A stretch of DNA of 64,000 nucleotides, from contig NC_014472.1 of NCBI RefSeq assembly GCF_000153165.2, positions 2,724,001 through 2,788,000 on the forward strand, written 5' to 3'. The position numbers and the translations under genes were made by a program. Positions within the stretch are counted from its first letter, which is position 1. Every line of letters starts with the position of its first letter. The notes under the pieces are model-generated. The model had not been told where the DNA came from, ran no database searches, and worked only from the letters and a program-made list of their open reading frames with translations. The DNA comes from Maribacter sp. HTCC2170 (GTDB lineage: Bacteria; Bacteroidota; Bacteroidia; Flavobacteriales; Flavobacteriaceae). Shown here in pieces: positions 17,181 to 26,230 of this stretch.

Positions 17181-18113
17181 ATGAGATTTCCAAATTCGTA
17201 TACGTTACAGCAAATAGCAACTATTATTGATTGCAAATTTGTGGGCCCAAATGACTTTCCAGTTCTTGGGATGAACGAGATTCATGTTGTGCAAAAAGGG
17301 GAAATTGTTTTTGTGGACCATCCTAAGTATTATGATAAGGCTTTAAATTCAAAGGCTTCTGTTATTTTGATAAATAAAGATGTGGAATGTCCAGAGGGGA
17401 AGGCGTTGCTTATTTCTAATGACCCATTTAGGGATTTTAATAAAATCTCTAAATTCTTTAAGCCCTTTGAGAAATCCATTGATTCAATTTCTACTTCATC
17501 TAAAATAGGTAAAACATCTATAGTTCAGCCAAATACATTTATTGGAAATAATGTAAAAATAGGTGAGAATTGTCTAATACATTCCAATGTTTCAATCTAT
17601 GACAATTGTATAATTGGTGATAACGTCATCATACATTCAGGGTCTGTTTTGGGATCTGATGCTTTTTATTACAAGAATAGACCAGAAGGTTTTGATAAAT
17701 TACTCTCTGTCGGAAGAGTGGTTCTTGAGGACAATGTTGAGATAGGTTCGCTTTGTACAATTGATAAAGGGGTTACAGGTGATACCACTATAAAAGAAGG
17801 GACAAAATTGGACAATCAGGTTCATGTTGGTCATGATACATTAATCGGTAAAAAATGTTTGATTGCCTCCCAGACGGGAATAGCTGGCTGTGTGGTAATT
17901 GAGGATGAGGTGACTATTTGGGGGCAAGTAGGAACAAATAGTGGAATTACCATTGGTGCTAAGGCAGTTATCATGGGTCAGACCGGTGTTACGAAATCTG
18001 TTGAAGGAGGTAAAAGTTATTTTGGAACCCCCATAGAAGAATCAAGGGAAAAATTGAAACAATTGGCCTATGTAAAGAAAATACCAGGCATAATTAAAAA
18101 ATTGGAAGAATAA
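17181..18113 (+). CDS. LpxD-like N-acyltransferase paralogue
   Basis: A 310-residue second LpxD-type protein in the same block. It has a shortened N-terminal domain (about 85 residues) and a hexapeptide beta helix. The catalytic His is kept: LDNQVHVGHDTLIG aligns without gaps to [14 protein letters not shown] of the first LpxD. The acyl-binding stretch differs (GSDAFYYKN instead of GADGFGYSP), so it may use another acyl chain or sugar. Position between efp and sucD suggests co-transcription with lipid A genes. Activity on lipid A is likely but not shown. Confidence 0.8.
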   Translation: MRFPNSYTLQQIATIIDCKFVGPNDFPVLGMNEIHVVQKGEIVFVDHPKYYDKALNSKASVILINKDVECPEGKALLISNDPFRDFNKISKFFKPFEKSIDSISTSSKIGKTSIVQPNTFIGNNVKIGENCLIHSNVSIYDNCIIGDNVIIHSGSVLGSDAFYYKNRPEGFDKLLSVGRVVLEDNVEIGSLCTIDKGVTGDTTIKEGTKLDNQVHVGHDTLIGKKCLIASQTGIAGCVVIEDEVTIWGQVGTNSGITIGAKAVIMGQTGVTKSVEGGKSYFGTPIEESREKLKQLAYVKKIPGIIKKLEE

Positions 18114-18147
18114 CAACCGTATAGTTTTAAAATCATAAGTAATCGCA

Positions 18148-18155
18148 TATTTTTG
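18148..18155 (+). promoter_or_regulatory. -7 promoter element TATTTTTG upstream of sucD
   Basis: TATTTTTG fits TAnnTTTG and ends 27 bases before the sucD ATG at 18183. It suggests sucD can be transcribed independently of the lipid A block. Confidence 0.5.
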
Positions 18156-18182
18156 TGCAACGAAAAATAAATCAGTTATAGT

Positions 18183-19055
18183 ATGAGCGTTCTAGTTAAT
18201 AAAGACTCCAAAATTATTGTACAAGGTTTCACTGGTAGTGAAGGTACTTTTCACGCTGGACAAATGATAGATTACGGTACCAATGTTGTTGGAGGTGTTA
18301 CCCCCGGTAAGGGAGGGCAGGAACACTTAGGTAAACCTGTTTTCAATACTGTGGAAGAGGCTGTTGAAAAAGCAGGTGCTGATACGACGATTATTTTTGT
18401 TCCACCAGCGTTTGCTGCAGATGCAATTATGGAAGCGGCCAATGCAGGGATAAAAGTAATAATAACTATTACAGAGGGTATACCTGTTGCTGATATGGTA
18501 AAAGCTTCAGATTACATTAAAGATAAAGATTGCCGATTGGTAGGTCCCAACTGTCCTGGAGTTATTACTCCTGGGGAGGCAAAAGTGGGAATTATGCCTG
18601 GGTTTGTTTTCAAAAAAGGAAATGTAGGAATTGTATCTAAATCTGGTACGCTAACCTATGAAGCTGCCGATCAGGTAGTACGACAAGGGTTAGGTATAAC
18701 CACTGCAATTGGTATTGGTGGTGATCCAATTATTGGAACCACAACAAAAGAAGCGGTAGAGCTTTTGATCAATGACCCCGAAACAGATTGTGTTGTTATG
18801 ATTGGTGAAATAGGCGGGCAATTAGAAGCTGACGCTGCACAATGGTACAAGGCCAGTGGTAGTAAAAAACCAATTGTTGGTTTTATTGCAGGTGAAACTG
18901 CCCCTGCAGGAAGAACTATGGGTCATGCAGGAGCAATTGTAGGAGGAAGCGATGATACTGCACAAGCTAAGAAGCGAATTATGAGCGAATGTGGTATTAA
19001 TGTTGTTGATTCTCCAGCTGAAATAGGAATTAAAGTAAAAGAGGTGATGGGTTAA
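18183..19055 (+). CDS. sucD: succinate--CoA ligase, alpha subunit
   Basis: A 290-residue TCA-cycle subunit that binds CoA and carries the phosphohistidine of succinyl-CoA synthetase. Seen: CoA-binding fold start VQGFTGSEGTFHAGQM, GGVTPGKGGQEHLG, GPNCPGVITPGEAKVG, SGTLTYEA, and the active-site His in TMGHAGAIVGG near residue 245. Full length for the family. The beta subunit gene is not in the window. A terminator hairpin follows 40 bases after the stop. Confidence 0.97.
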   Translation: MSVLVNKDSKIIVQGFTGSEGTFHAGQMIDYGTNVVGGVTPGKGGQEHLGKPVFNTVEEAVEKAGADTTIIFVPPAFAADAIMEAANAGIKVIITITEGIPVADMVKASDYIKDKDCRLVGPNCPGVITPGEAKVGIMPGFVFKKGNVGIVSKSGTLTYEAADQVVRQGLGITTAIGIGGDPIIGTTTKEAVELLINDPETDCVVMIGEIGGQLEADAAQWYKASGSKKPIVGFIAGETAPAGRTMGHAGAIVGGSDDTAQAKKRIMSECGINVVDSPAEIGIKVKEVMG

Positions 19056-19095
19056 ACCCATGGTCTCAAAAAAGAGCTTATAATATTGAATAAAT

Positions 19096-19140
19096 ATCCC
19101 GATTAGCTTGAATTAATTTCAGGATTTTCGGGATTTTTTT
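19096..19140 (+). terminator. rho-independent terminator after sucD
   Basis: Arms ATCCCGA (19096-19102) and TCGGGAT (19128-19134), with further weak pairing inside, are followed by a continuous run of T to 19140. It closes the HD/lpx/efp/sucD region before the fabG promoter. Confidence 0.75.
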
Positions 19141-19162
19141 CACCTTTGGTTCAAACAAAACT

Positions 19163-19170
19163 TATATTTG
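19163..19170 (+). promoter_or_regulatory. -7 promoter element TATATTTG upstream of fabG
   Basis: TATATTTG matches TAnnTTTG and ends 28 bases before the fabG ATG. The nearest TTG (19146-19148) is 14 bases away, shorter than usual. Confidence 0.5.
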
Positions 19171-19198
19171 ATAATCAACAGAATAAAGATAATTTTCA

Positions 19199-19945
19199 AT
19201 GAAAATACTAGACGGAAAAAACGTAATTATCACTGGGGCAAGTAGAGGTATAGGAAAAGGGATTGCAGAAGTATTTGCAGATCACGGCGCCAACGTGGCA
19301 TTTACTTATAGTTCGAGTGAGGCACCTGCACTTCAATTGGAAAAGGACCTTACTTCCAAAGGGGTTAAGGCGAAGGCTTATAAAAGTAATGCCGCAAGTT
19401 TTCAAGAATCAGCAGATTTAGTCGCCAAGGTTTTGGAAGATTTTGGGGGAATTGATGTGTTGATAAACAATGCAGGAATAACTAAGGACAATCTTTTAAT
19501 GCGGATGGGCGAAGAAGATTTTGATCAAGTCATTGAAATCAACCTAAAATCTGTTTTTAATATGACAAAGGCCGTTCAGCGCACCTTTTTGAAACAACGA
19601 AAAGGTTCAATAATCAATATGAGTAGTGTTGTTGGTGTTAAAGGTAATGCGGGGCAAACCAATTACGCCGCATCCAAAGCAGGTATGATTGGGTTCACAA
19701 AATCTGTTGCGTTGGAATTGGGGTCAAGGAATATTCGATGTAATGCTATAGCTCCGGGGTTTATTGAAACTGAAATGACTGCTAAGTTAGATGAAAAAGT
19801 GGTTCAAGGATGGAGAGATGGTATTCCATTGAAAAGAGGAGGAAGTACAGAAGATATTGCCAATGCTTGTTTATTTTTTGCATCTGATCTTTCCGCTTAT
19901 GTTACCGGCCAAGTTCTAAATGTTGATGGTGGAATGTTAACCTAA
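19199..19945 (+). CDS. fabG: 3-oxoacyl-ACP reductase
   Basis: A 248-residue short-chain dehydrogenase for fatty acid elongation, NADPH-dependent. Motifs: TGASRGIGKG at the N-terminus, NNAGITKDN near residue 87, catalytic Ser in INMSSVVG, Tyr and Lys in TNYAASKAG, and the FabG-like end VTGQVLNVDGGM. Length and the AITKDN-type motif favour FabG over other SDR enzymes. It begins a group with the VWA and prohibitin-like genes, spaced by only 7-10 bases. Confidence 0.93.
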   Translation: MKILDGKNVIITGASRGIGKGIAEVFADHGANVAFTYSSSEAPALQLEKDLTSKGVKAKAYKSNAASFQESADLVAKVLEDFGGIDVLINNAGITKDNLLMRMGEEDFDQVIEINLKSVFNMTKAVQRTFLKQRKGSIINMSSVVGVKGNAGQTNYAASKAGMIGFTKSVALELGSRNIRCNAIAPGFIETEMTAKLDEKVVQGWRDGIPLKRGGSTEDIANACLFFASDLSAYVTGQVLNVDGGMLT

Positions 19946-19952
19946 CAGGTAA

Positions 19953-21986
19953 ATGCAGATAACAACGGTACTCTTGGTCATTTTAGCCGCTATTGCGGCA
20001 ATGGGAATTGTACTTTTTCAATATTTTTATAAACAAAAAAGTAAAGGAAAGTTACGTTGGGCACTTTCCTTTTTGCGTTTTGTGTCTTTGTTTGCGATTT
20101 TTCTTTTATTGATAAATCCAAAGTTCGTAAAAAAGGATTTTTCCATCACTAAATCAAATCTAATATTTCTAGTCGACAATTCTTCTTCGATAGGCGCAAA
20201 AGATGGAGATATTGTTGTGGATTCAATTCTTAAAGTTGTAAAAAACGCTACTGAATTATCCAACAAGTTCAATATAGAAGAGTATAAATTTGGTCGTGAA
20301 GTTAGCGCAATTAATGACTTGACATTTGGTGAGAGCACCACCGACATTGCTAATGCTCTTAGTACGATTAACTCCATATTTCGAAGTAGTGAAAACCTTG
20401 TTGTTCTTCTAACTGATGGAAACAACACATTAGGGCACGATTACGAGTATTTTGGAAAGCAACATAAATTTCCTGTATATCCAGTGGTTTTGGGAGACAC
20501 TACTCAGTATGAAGATTTAAAAATCACTCAAGTCAATATCAATAAATATGCGTTTTTGAAGAACAAGTTTCCAATCGAAATTTTTGTTTCATATGAAGGA
20601 GAGGAAGATATTGATACAAGATTGAATATCGCTGTTGGCAAAAAAAATGTTCATTCTCAAAAACTAGGTTTATCAAAAGGAAATAATTCAAAATCAATTG
20701 TGGTTCATTTGAGTGAGTCCACTGTTGGATTGAAAAGCGTAAAGGTAAGTCTAGAACCTCTGCAAGTTGAGAAGAATATTCACAATAATGTAAAAAATGT
20801 TTCTATTGAGGTTATTGATGAAAAGACCAATGTTGCCATTGTATCAGAAATTTCACATCCAGATATAGGTGCGCTCAAGAAATCTATAGAGAGTAATGAG
20901 CAACGATCAGTAACAATAATAAAACCAACAACTAAAATAAATGAATTGAATGAAATAGACCTGATAATACTTTATCAGCCGACAGCCTCATTCAAAAATA
21001 TTCTTGAGTATGTGCAAAACACGAAGATTGGCAACTTCATAATAAGTGGCCCACGAACTGATTGGAATTTTCTCAATACTGCCCAAAAGGCTTATACCAA
21101 GGACAGTTATAATCAAACCGAAGAGGTAACTCCGCTACTGAACAAGGCGTTTTCCAAATTCGATATATCCAACTATATTTTTGATATCCATCCGCCACTG
21201 GAAACAAATTTGGGGGAAGTAATTATCAATAAAAACCATGAAGTCCTATTGAATCAAAAAATTAAGGGAGTAGATATTGGTGAGCCATTGTTGGTGGTAT
21301 CAGAAAATAATTTGGAGCGGGAGGCCATTTTATTTGGGGAGAACTTATGGAAATGGAGAGTTCAGAATTTTAGGGAACATAAGAATTTTAATGATTTTGA
21401 TGAATTAATGAGTAAGCTGGTCTTTTATCTTTCGGTAAATGAAAGCAAAAGTAGATTGGTGCTGAGCTATGACTCTTTTTACGAAGGTAATACTGAAGCA
21501 AAAATCAGGGCTGACTATTTTGATGAGTCATTTACTTTTGATGCTGGAGCAGAAATTTCTTTGAGACTTCAACCACAAGGAGAGGGTCAAACCCAAGAGT
21601 TTCCAATGTTGTTAAAGGGAAGTTATTATGAAACCGATTTAAGTAGTATGCCGCCCGGACAATATTCTTTTACGGCCAAAGTGGTTAATGAAAACATCTC
21701 CAAATCCGGGAGCTTTAGTATATTGGACTTTGATGTTGAACAGCAATTCACATCAAGCAATTATAAAAAGTTGGATAGATTGGCAGTGGGAACTGGTGGC
21801 GGTTTATTTTTTCCTAACCAAATATCCAATTTAATTGATGAATTAATGTCTGAAGACAAATATGTTCCTATCCAAAAAAGCCATGAAAATGTCGTATCTT
21901 TGGTTGATTTTAAATTCTTACTGGCCTTAATAATTGCAGCCTTTACGATAGAATGGTTTATTAGAAAGTATAACGGATTAACTTAA
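19953..21986 (+). CDS. membrane-anchored VWA-domain protein
   Basis: A 677-residue protein. Two N-terminal membrane segments (about residues 4-24 and 40-56) are followed by a von Willebrand A domain with an intact MIDAS start (LVDNSSSIG near residue 77) and the later Asp in LLTDGNN near residue 150. A long beta-rich extracytoplasmic region follows, and a final membrane helix near the C-terminus (LLALIIAAFTIEWFI). The layout resembles BatA/BatB-like or other Bacteroidota VWA membrane proteins, but no MoxR ATPase is adjacent. It starts 7 bases after fabG. Role unknown; probably protein-protein contacts at the inner membrane. Confidence 0.75.
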   Translation: MQITTVLLVILAAIAAMGIVLFQYFYKQKSKGKLRWALSFLRFVSLFAIFLLLINPKFVKKDFSITKSNLIFLVDNSSSIGAKDGDIVVDSILKVVKNATELSNKFNIEEYKFGREVSAINDLTFGESTTDIANALSTINSIFRSSENLVVLLTDGNNTLGHDYEYFGKQHKFPVYPVVLGDTTQYEDLKITQVNINKYAFLKNKFPIEIFVSYEGEEDIDTRLNIAVGKKNVHSQKLGLSKGNNSKSIVVHLSESTVGLKSVKVSLEPLQVEKNIHNNVKNVSIEVIDEKTNVAIVSEISHPDIGALKKSIESNEQRSVTIIKPTTKINELNEIDLIILYQPTASFKNILEYVQNTKIGNFIISGPRTDWNFLNTAQKAYTKDSYNQTEEVTPLLNKAFSKFDISNYIFDIHPPLETNLGEVIINKNHEVLLNQKIKGVDIGEPLLVVSENNLEREAILFGENLWKWRVQNFREHKNFNDFDELMSKLVFYLSVNESKSRLVLSYDSFYEGNTEAKIRADYFDESFTFDAGAEISLRLQPQGEGQTQEFPMLLKGSYYETDLSSMPPGQYSFTAKVVNENISKSGSFSILDFDVEQQFTSSNYKKLDRLAVGTGGGLFFPNQISNLIDELMSEDKYVPIQKSHENVVSLVDFKFLLALIIAAFTIEWFIRKYNGLT

Positions 21987-21996
21987 AAGTATAAAA

Positions 21997-22812
21997 ATGG
22001 ATAAATTACCTAAAATAGCATTACCAGCAATTTTCATTCTAATTCTTGCTGTGATATTGATTTCCAAATCTGCCGTAACCATAGGTTCTGGTGAGGCAGG
22101 TGTTCTTTACAAAACGTTTGGCGATGGTGTAGTTACAGATGAACCTCCATTGGGAGAGGGTTTTCATATTGTTGCACCATGGAACAAAGTGTTTATATAT
22201 GAAGTAAGACAACAAGAAGTATTTGAAAAAATGCAAGTACTGTCTTCTAACGGATTAGAGATAAAACTGGATGCATCTGCTTGGTTTGAACCGAAATATG
22301 ACGTGTTAGGGAAACTACATCAAGAAAAGGGCGAGGCTTATGTTCAGAGGGTTTTGCTGCCTACAATTAGATCTGCTGCAAGAAGTGTAGTTGGTAGATA
22401 TACACCAGAACAATTGTACTCAAGTAAAAGAGATGCAATACAGGTAGAGATTTATGAAGAAACTCACAAGATTGTCGACGATCAATATATTCAACTTAAT
22501 CAAATATTAATTCGTGATGTTACTTTACCACCTACAATAAAAGAAGCGATTGAACGAAAATTAAAGCAAGAGCAAGAGTCGTTGGAATATGAGTTTAGAT
22601 TGGTTACGGCAAAGAAAGAAGCTGAAAAAGTAACTATTGAAGCGCAAGGTAAAGCCGATGCGAATAGAATTTTAAGTGCTTCTTTGACCGATAAAATTCT
22701 TCAGGATAAAGGTATTGACGCAACCTTAGAGCTTTCAAAATCACCTAACACAAAGGTTGTTGTAGTTGGTAGTGGAGATTCTGGGCTGCCACTAATATTA
22801 GGGAATAACTAA
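21997..22812 (+). CDS. prohibitin-family (SPFH/Band 7) membrane protein
   Basis: A 271-residue protein with an N-terminal membrane anchor (residues about 6-24) followed by an SPFH domain: GEAGVLYKTFGDG near residue 31, APWNKVFIYEVRQQEV, and the prohibitin-like central stretch RSAARSVVGRYTPEQLYSSKR. It then has a coiled coil (EYEFRLVTAKKEAEKVTIEAQGKA, residues about 195-225) used for oligomerisation. Such proteins form large rings in the membrane and often scaffold proteases. Start codon 10 bases after the VWA stop indicates one transcript with fabG and the VWA gene. Confidence 0.88.
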   Translation: MDKLPKIALPAIFILILAVILISKSAVTIGSGEAGVLYKTFGDGVVTDEPPLGEGFHIVAPWNKVFIYEVRQQEVFEKMQVLSSNGLEIKLDASAWFEPKYDVLGKLHQEKGEAYVQRVLLPTIRSAARSVVGRYTPEQLYSSKRDAIQVEIYEETHKIVDDQYIQLNQILIRDVTLPPTIKEAIERKLKQEQESLEYEFRLVTAKKEAEKVTIEAQGKADANRILSASLTDKILQDKGIDATLELSKSPNTKVVVVGSGDSGLPLILGNN

Positions 22813-22868
22813 TATTGTTTAATAGCTGATACTTGTAAAAAAGAATTGTGCTATTTAAAACAAATGTT

Positions 22869-22903
22869 TTGTGAATTAAAAATTAGTTCTAATTTTACAC
22901 TTG
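22869..22903 (+). promoter_or_regulatory. possible promoter of the his operon
   Basis: TTG at 22869-22871 and TACACTTG at 22896-22903 (one mismatch to TAnnTTTG) are 24 bases apart, just over the usual spacing. The -7-like element ends 2 bases before the leader peptide ATG, so a transcript from here would be nearly leaderless for the leader peptide. The overlapping dyad AAACA/TGTTT just upstream has no assigned role. Confidence 0.4.
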
Positions 22904-22905
22904 TA

Positions 22906-22959
22906 ATGAGAAACCAAAATACACATCATCATTTTTATACTTGCTCTCAAGCGAGGTAG
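22906..22959 (+). CDS. hisL: his operon leader peptide
   Basis: A 17-codon ORF, MRNQNTHHHFYTCSQAR, with three consecutive His codons (22924-22932), placed directly upstream of a terminator hairpin and hisG. This is the classic arrangement of a histidine attenuation leader. Ribosomes short of charged tRNA-His would stall in the CAT run, before the 3' coding segment that can pair with the terminator's left arm. The name hisL is by analogy with enteric bacteria; the sequence is not homologous in detail. It is too short for normal gene calling. Confidence 0.8.
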   Translation: MRNQNTHHHFYTCSQAR

Positions 22960-23020
22960 AAATGTATTGTAGTATTTACAACATATAGCTAACCCGTTTG
23001 AGAAATCAAACGGGTTTTTT
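22946..23020 (+). terminator. his attenuator: alternative antiterminator and rho-independent terminator
   Basis: The terminator is a perfect 10-bp stem AACCCGTTTG (22991-23000)/CAAACGGGTT (23007-23016) with a 6-base loop and a T run to 23020, ending 16 bases before the hisG start. The left arm can instead pair with the end of the leader peptide coding region: CTCAAGCG (22946-22953) pairs with CGTTTGAG (22995-23002), eight consecutive pairs with one G-U. This gives two mutually exclusive structures governed by ribosome position on the leader. Confidence 0.8.
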
Positions 23021-23036
23021 GATTAATAAAACAGAA

Positions 23037-23897
23037 ATGATGACCAAAATTAGAATTGCTATTCAGAAATCAGGACGATTGAACAAAGATTCATTAGAGA
23101 TCTTGAAAAACTGTGGCGTATCAATCGACAATGGAAAAGACCAGCTGAAAGCATCTGCACGTAATTTTCCTATGGAAGTGTTTTATTTAAGAAATGGTGA
23201 TATACCCCAGTACCTCAGAGATGGAGTGGTAGACATTGCCATTATAGGTGAAAATGTATTAATTGAAAAAGGAGGGGATATTGATATTGCTGAAAAACTT
23301 GGGTTCTCAAAATGCCGGGTTTCTTTAGCAGTCCCAAAAGAAGTGGAATACAACTCAGTACAAGACTTTCAGGGAAAAAGAATCGCTACTTCATATCCAA
23401 ATACAGTTAAGGAGTACTTTAAAGGCAAAGGGGTCGAAGCTGATTTGCACATTATCAATGGATCGGTGGAAATTGCGCCCAATATTGGTCTAGCCGATGG
23501 TATCTGCGATATTGTCTCTAGTGGTAGCACCTTGTTTAAAAACAATCTTAGAGAGGTCGAGGTTATGCTTAAAAGCGAAGCAGTACTCGCAGTATCACAA
23601 AAAATTTCAGAGGAGCGAAAGACAATTTTAAGCAAATTGCAGTTTAGGATTAAATCGGTCTTACAGGCAAGACAATCGAAGTATGTATTACTGAATGCCC
23701 CTAACGATAGTTTGGAGAGTATTTTGAAATTGTTGCCTGGAATGCGGAGCCCTACGGTTTTACCATTAGCAGAGGAAGGGTGGAGTTCAGTTCATACGGT
23801 TATCAACAAGGATAAGTTTTGGGAGGTAATAGATGAATTAAAGCTTGTAGGGGCAGAAGGGATATTGGTTTGCCCAATAGAAAAAATGGTTTTATAA
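23037..23897 (+). CDS. hisG: ATP phosphoribosyltransferase
   Basis: A 286-residue long-form HisG that catalyses the first, committed step of histidine synthesis from ATP and PRPP. Seen: RIAIQKSGRLNKDS at the N-terminus, DIAIIGENVL, the PRPP-binding GSVEIAPNIGLADGICDIVSSG split over residues about 150-175, and a C-terminal regulatory ACT-like domain of about 75 residues that usually binds histidine for feedback inhibition. I start at the ATG at 23037 (or 23040), since the in-frame codons before it lie in the attenuator. It overlaps hisD by 1 base. Confidence 0.96.
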   Translation: MMTKIRIAIQKSGRLNKDSLEILKNCGVSIDNGKDQLKASARNFPMEVFYLRNGDIPQYLRDGVVDIAIIGENVLIEKGGDIDIAEKLGFSKCRVSLAVPKEVEYNSVQDFQGKRIATSYPNTVKEYFKGKGVEADLHIINGSVEIAPNIGLADGICDIVSSGSTLFKNNLREVEVMLKSEAVLAVSQKISEERKTILSKLQFRIKSVLQARQSKYVLLNAPNDSLESILKLLPGMRSPTVLPLAEEGWSSVHTVINKDKFWEVIDELKLVGAEGILVCPIEKMVL

Positions 23898-25180
23898 TGA
23901 ATAAAATATTCAATCCAGAAAAGAAAGATTGGAGTCAAGTACTCAAACGTCCTACTCAGACGGTTTCAGATATTGAGGATGTTGTTAATGAGGTCTTTGC
24001 CAAGGTTGAAAAAGAAGGCGACCCAGTACTTAAACAATATACCCAGAAGTTTGATGGTGTAACATTGAAAAGTTTACAAGTATCTGAAGTTGAAATTTCA
24101 GAAGCTGCAAATCGTATTGGTCAAGAACTAAAAAATGCAATAGCCATAGCCAAAAAGAATATTGAAACTTTTCACAAGGCCCAAGAAACAAATAAAGTTG
24201 AGGTTGAAACAACTAAAGGCGTTTTTTGTTGGCAAGAGAAAAGACCTATACAAAAGGTGGGGTTATATATTCCAGGAGGTTCAGCACCTTTGTTTTCTAC
24301 AATTTTAATGTTAGCTGTACCGGCTAATATTGCTGGTTGTACAGAGATTGTATTATGTACTCCACCTAATAAGGAAGGAAAAGTTCATCCAGCTATTTTG
24401 TATACGGCCAATTTGTGTGGGGTTACACAAATTTTCAAAGTAGGAGGGATTCAGGCAATAGCGGGAATGACTTTTGGAACGGAAAGTATTTCTAAAGTGT
24501 ACAAGATTTTTGGCCCTGGAAATCAATACGTAACAGTCGCAAAACAAATTGCGACTAAGTATGGGATATCTATTGATATGCCAGCCGGCCCCAGTGAATT
24601 ATTGGTCATGGCAGATGATAGTGCCAATGCTTCTTTTGTTGCTTCAGATTTGTTGAGTCAGGCTGAACATGGGGCTGATAGCCAAGTTATTTTGGTTTCT
24701 ACTTCAAAAGCGATGATTCATGCCGTTGAGGAAGAAGTTGAAAAACAACTAGAAAAATTGCCTAGAAAAGCAATTGCTGAGAAGGCCATTGAAAATAGCA
24801 AATTAGTATTTGTTACCGATTCACAGTCAGCTATTGATTTAATTAATGAATATGGTCCTGAGCATTATATCCTGTGTGTTGAAGACGAAGAAATATACTT
24901 AACTCAAATAATGAACGCAGGTTCTGTGTTCATTGGAAATTACACTCCTGAAAGTGCCGGGGATTATGCATCGGGAACCAACCATACCTTACCTACAAAT
25001 GGCTATGCCAAACAGTATAGTGGGGTAAACCTTGATAGTTTTAAAAAAAGTATGACCTTTCAAAAAATAAACACAGAAGGAATAAAGGAAATTGGTAGAG
25101 CCATTGAGTTGATGGCTGAAGCGGAAGGGCTTCAGGCGCACAAAAATGCAGTTACACTACGATTGGAAAGTTTAAAATAA
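23897..25180 (+). CDS. hisD: histidinol dehydrogenase
   Basis: A 427-residue zinc- and NAD-dependent enzyme for the last two oxidations, histidinol to histidine. Motifs: VGLYIPGGSAPLFST near residue 115, the GPGNQYVTVAK stretch near 205, DMPAGPSELLV, LLSQAEHGADSQVILV near 250 with zinc ligands, and YGPEHYIL near 318. The start is the ATG at 23897, sharing its A with the hisG TAA, so translation is coupled. An in-frame start at 23870 would lie inside hisG and is rejected. Confidence 0.97.
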   Translation: MNKIFNPEKKDWSQVLKRPTQTVSDIEDVVNEVFAKVEKEGDPVLKQYTQKFDGVTLKSLQVSEVEISEAANRIGQELKNAIAIAKKNIETFHKAQETNKVEVETTKGVFCWQEKRPIQKVGLYIPGGSAPLFSTILMLAVPANIAGCTEIVLCTPPNKEGKVHPAILYTANLCGVTQIFKVGGIQAIAGMTFGTESISKVYKIFGPGNQYVTVAKQIATKYGISIDMPAGPSELLVMADDSANASFVASDLLSQAEHGADSQVILVSTSKAMIHAVEEEVEKQLEKLPRKAIAEKAIENSKLVFVTDSQSAIDLINEYGPEHYILCVEDEEIYLTQIMNAGSVFIGNYTPESAGDYASGTNHTLPTNGYAKQYSGVNLDSFKKSMTFQKINTEGIKEIGRAIELMAEAEGLQAHKNAVTLRLESLK

Positions 25181-25185
25181 GAAAG

Positions 25186-26229
25186 TTGGATTTTAATTTA
25201 AATAACATAATTCGCGAAAACGTAAAGGGTTTAAAACCCTATTCTTCTGCACGAGATGAATATGTGTCAGATGGTACACAAATGGTGTTTTTAGATGCGA
25301 ATGAGAATCCATTTGAGAATGGTGTAAATAGGTACCCTGACCCACAACAGAGAAATTTAAAATCAGTTCTGGGGGAGAAAAAAAATGTTGGAGTCAAGAA
25401 TATCTTGTTAGGAAACGGTAGTGATGAAGTGTTAGACCTAATATTTCGAGCCTTTTGCGAACCAAACCAAGATAATATCATTTCTTTACCACCTTCCTAT
25501 GGCATGTACAAAGTATTGTCTGGTATTAACGCTATTGAGAATAGAGAGGTTTTGCTAACGAATGGTTTTGAGCCTAATGTAGAAGAAATTCTAGATGTAG
25601 TTGATGGTAATAGTAAACTACTTTTTCTATGTTCGCCCAATAATCCTACTGGTAATAGCTTTGACGAAGAAAATATTGTCAAGCTTTTAAATGAATTTTC
25701 AGGACTTGTAATTATCGATGAGGCGTATATTGATTTTTCTTCAAAAGAAAGTTGGCTGAAAAGATTAAACGAATTTCCAAATCTAATAGTGACCCAAACC
25801 TTGTCTAAAGCGTATGGTATGGCAGGTATTCGACTGGGAATGTGTTTTGCATCTGAAGAAATAATTGCTGTTTTAAATAAAATAAAACCACCATATAACG
25901 TAAACCAATTAACACAGTCCAGAGCATTGGAGCAAGTGTTGAAAACTGATGTCCTTCGAACTGAGGTTTCAGAAATTTTAGTACAAAAGAATGAACTTAT
26001 AACTGTTTTGAATTCAATCGAGTTCATTGATATAATATATCCTTCAGATGCAAATTTTGTGCTTGTTAAAGTAGATGATGCGACGAAAAGATATGATGAG
26101 CTGATTGCAAAAGGGATAGTGGTACGAAATAGAACGACTCAACCCCTTTGTGAGAATACTTTACGGTTTACTGTTGGGACCAAATCTGAAAATATGAAAC
26201 TAATAACTGCTCTTAAAGAGATAATCTAG
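25186..26229 (+). CDS. hisC: histidinol-phosphate aminotransferase
   Basis: A 347-residue fold-type I PLP enzyme that makes histidinol phosphate from imidazole acetol phosphate. It has [10 protein letters not shown] at the N-terminus, [23 protein letters not shown] near residue 150, the DEAYIDF stretch, and the PLP Lys in [14 protein letters not shown] near residue 208. Translation begins at a TTG 5 bases after the hisD stop, preceded by an AAGAAAG stretch that could serve as a ribosome site. Complete and in the expected operon position. Confidence 0.96.
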   Translation: MDFNLNNIIRENVKGLKPYSSARDEYVSDGTQMVFLDANENPFENGVNRYPDPQQRNLKSVLGEKKNVGVKNILLGNGSDEVLDLIFRAFCEPNQDNIISLPPSYGMYKVLSGINAIENREVLLTNGFEPNVEEILDVVDGNSKLLFLCSPNNPTGNSFDEENIVKLLNEFSGLVIIDEAYIDFSSKESWLKRLNEFPNLIVTQTLSKAYGMAGIRLGMCFASEEIIAVLNKIKPPYNVNQLTQSRALEQVLKTDVLRTEVSEILVQKNELITVLNSIEFIDIIYPSDANFVLVKVDDATKRYDELIAKGIVVRNRTTQPLCENTLRFTVGTKSENMKLITALKEII

Positions 26230-26230
26230 T

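Noticed and set aside
20027-20428. A 133-codon antisense ORF inside the VWA gene
   Set aside because: Shadow of the MIDAS region of a real gene, without a promoter or family match.
25497-26027. A 176-codon antisense ORF inside hisC
   Set aside because: It is a frame shadow of a firmly assigned enzyme; its Ser/Phe-rich composition is typical of antisense translation.
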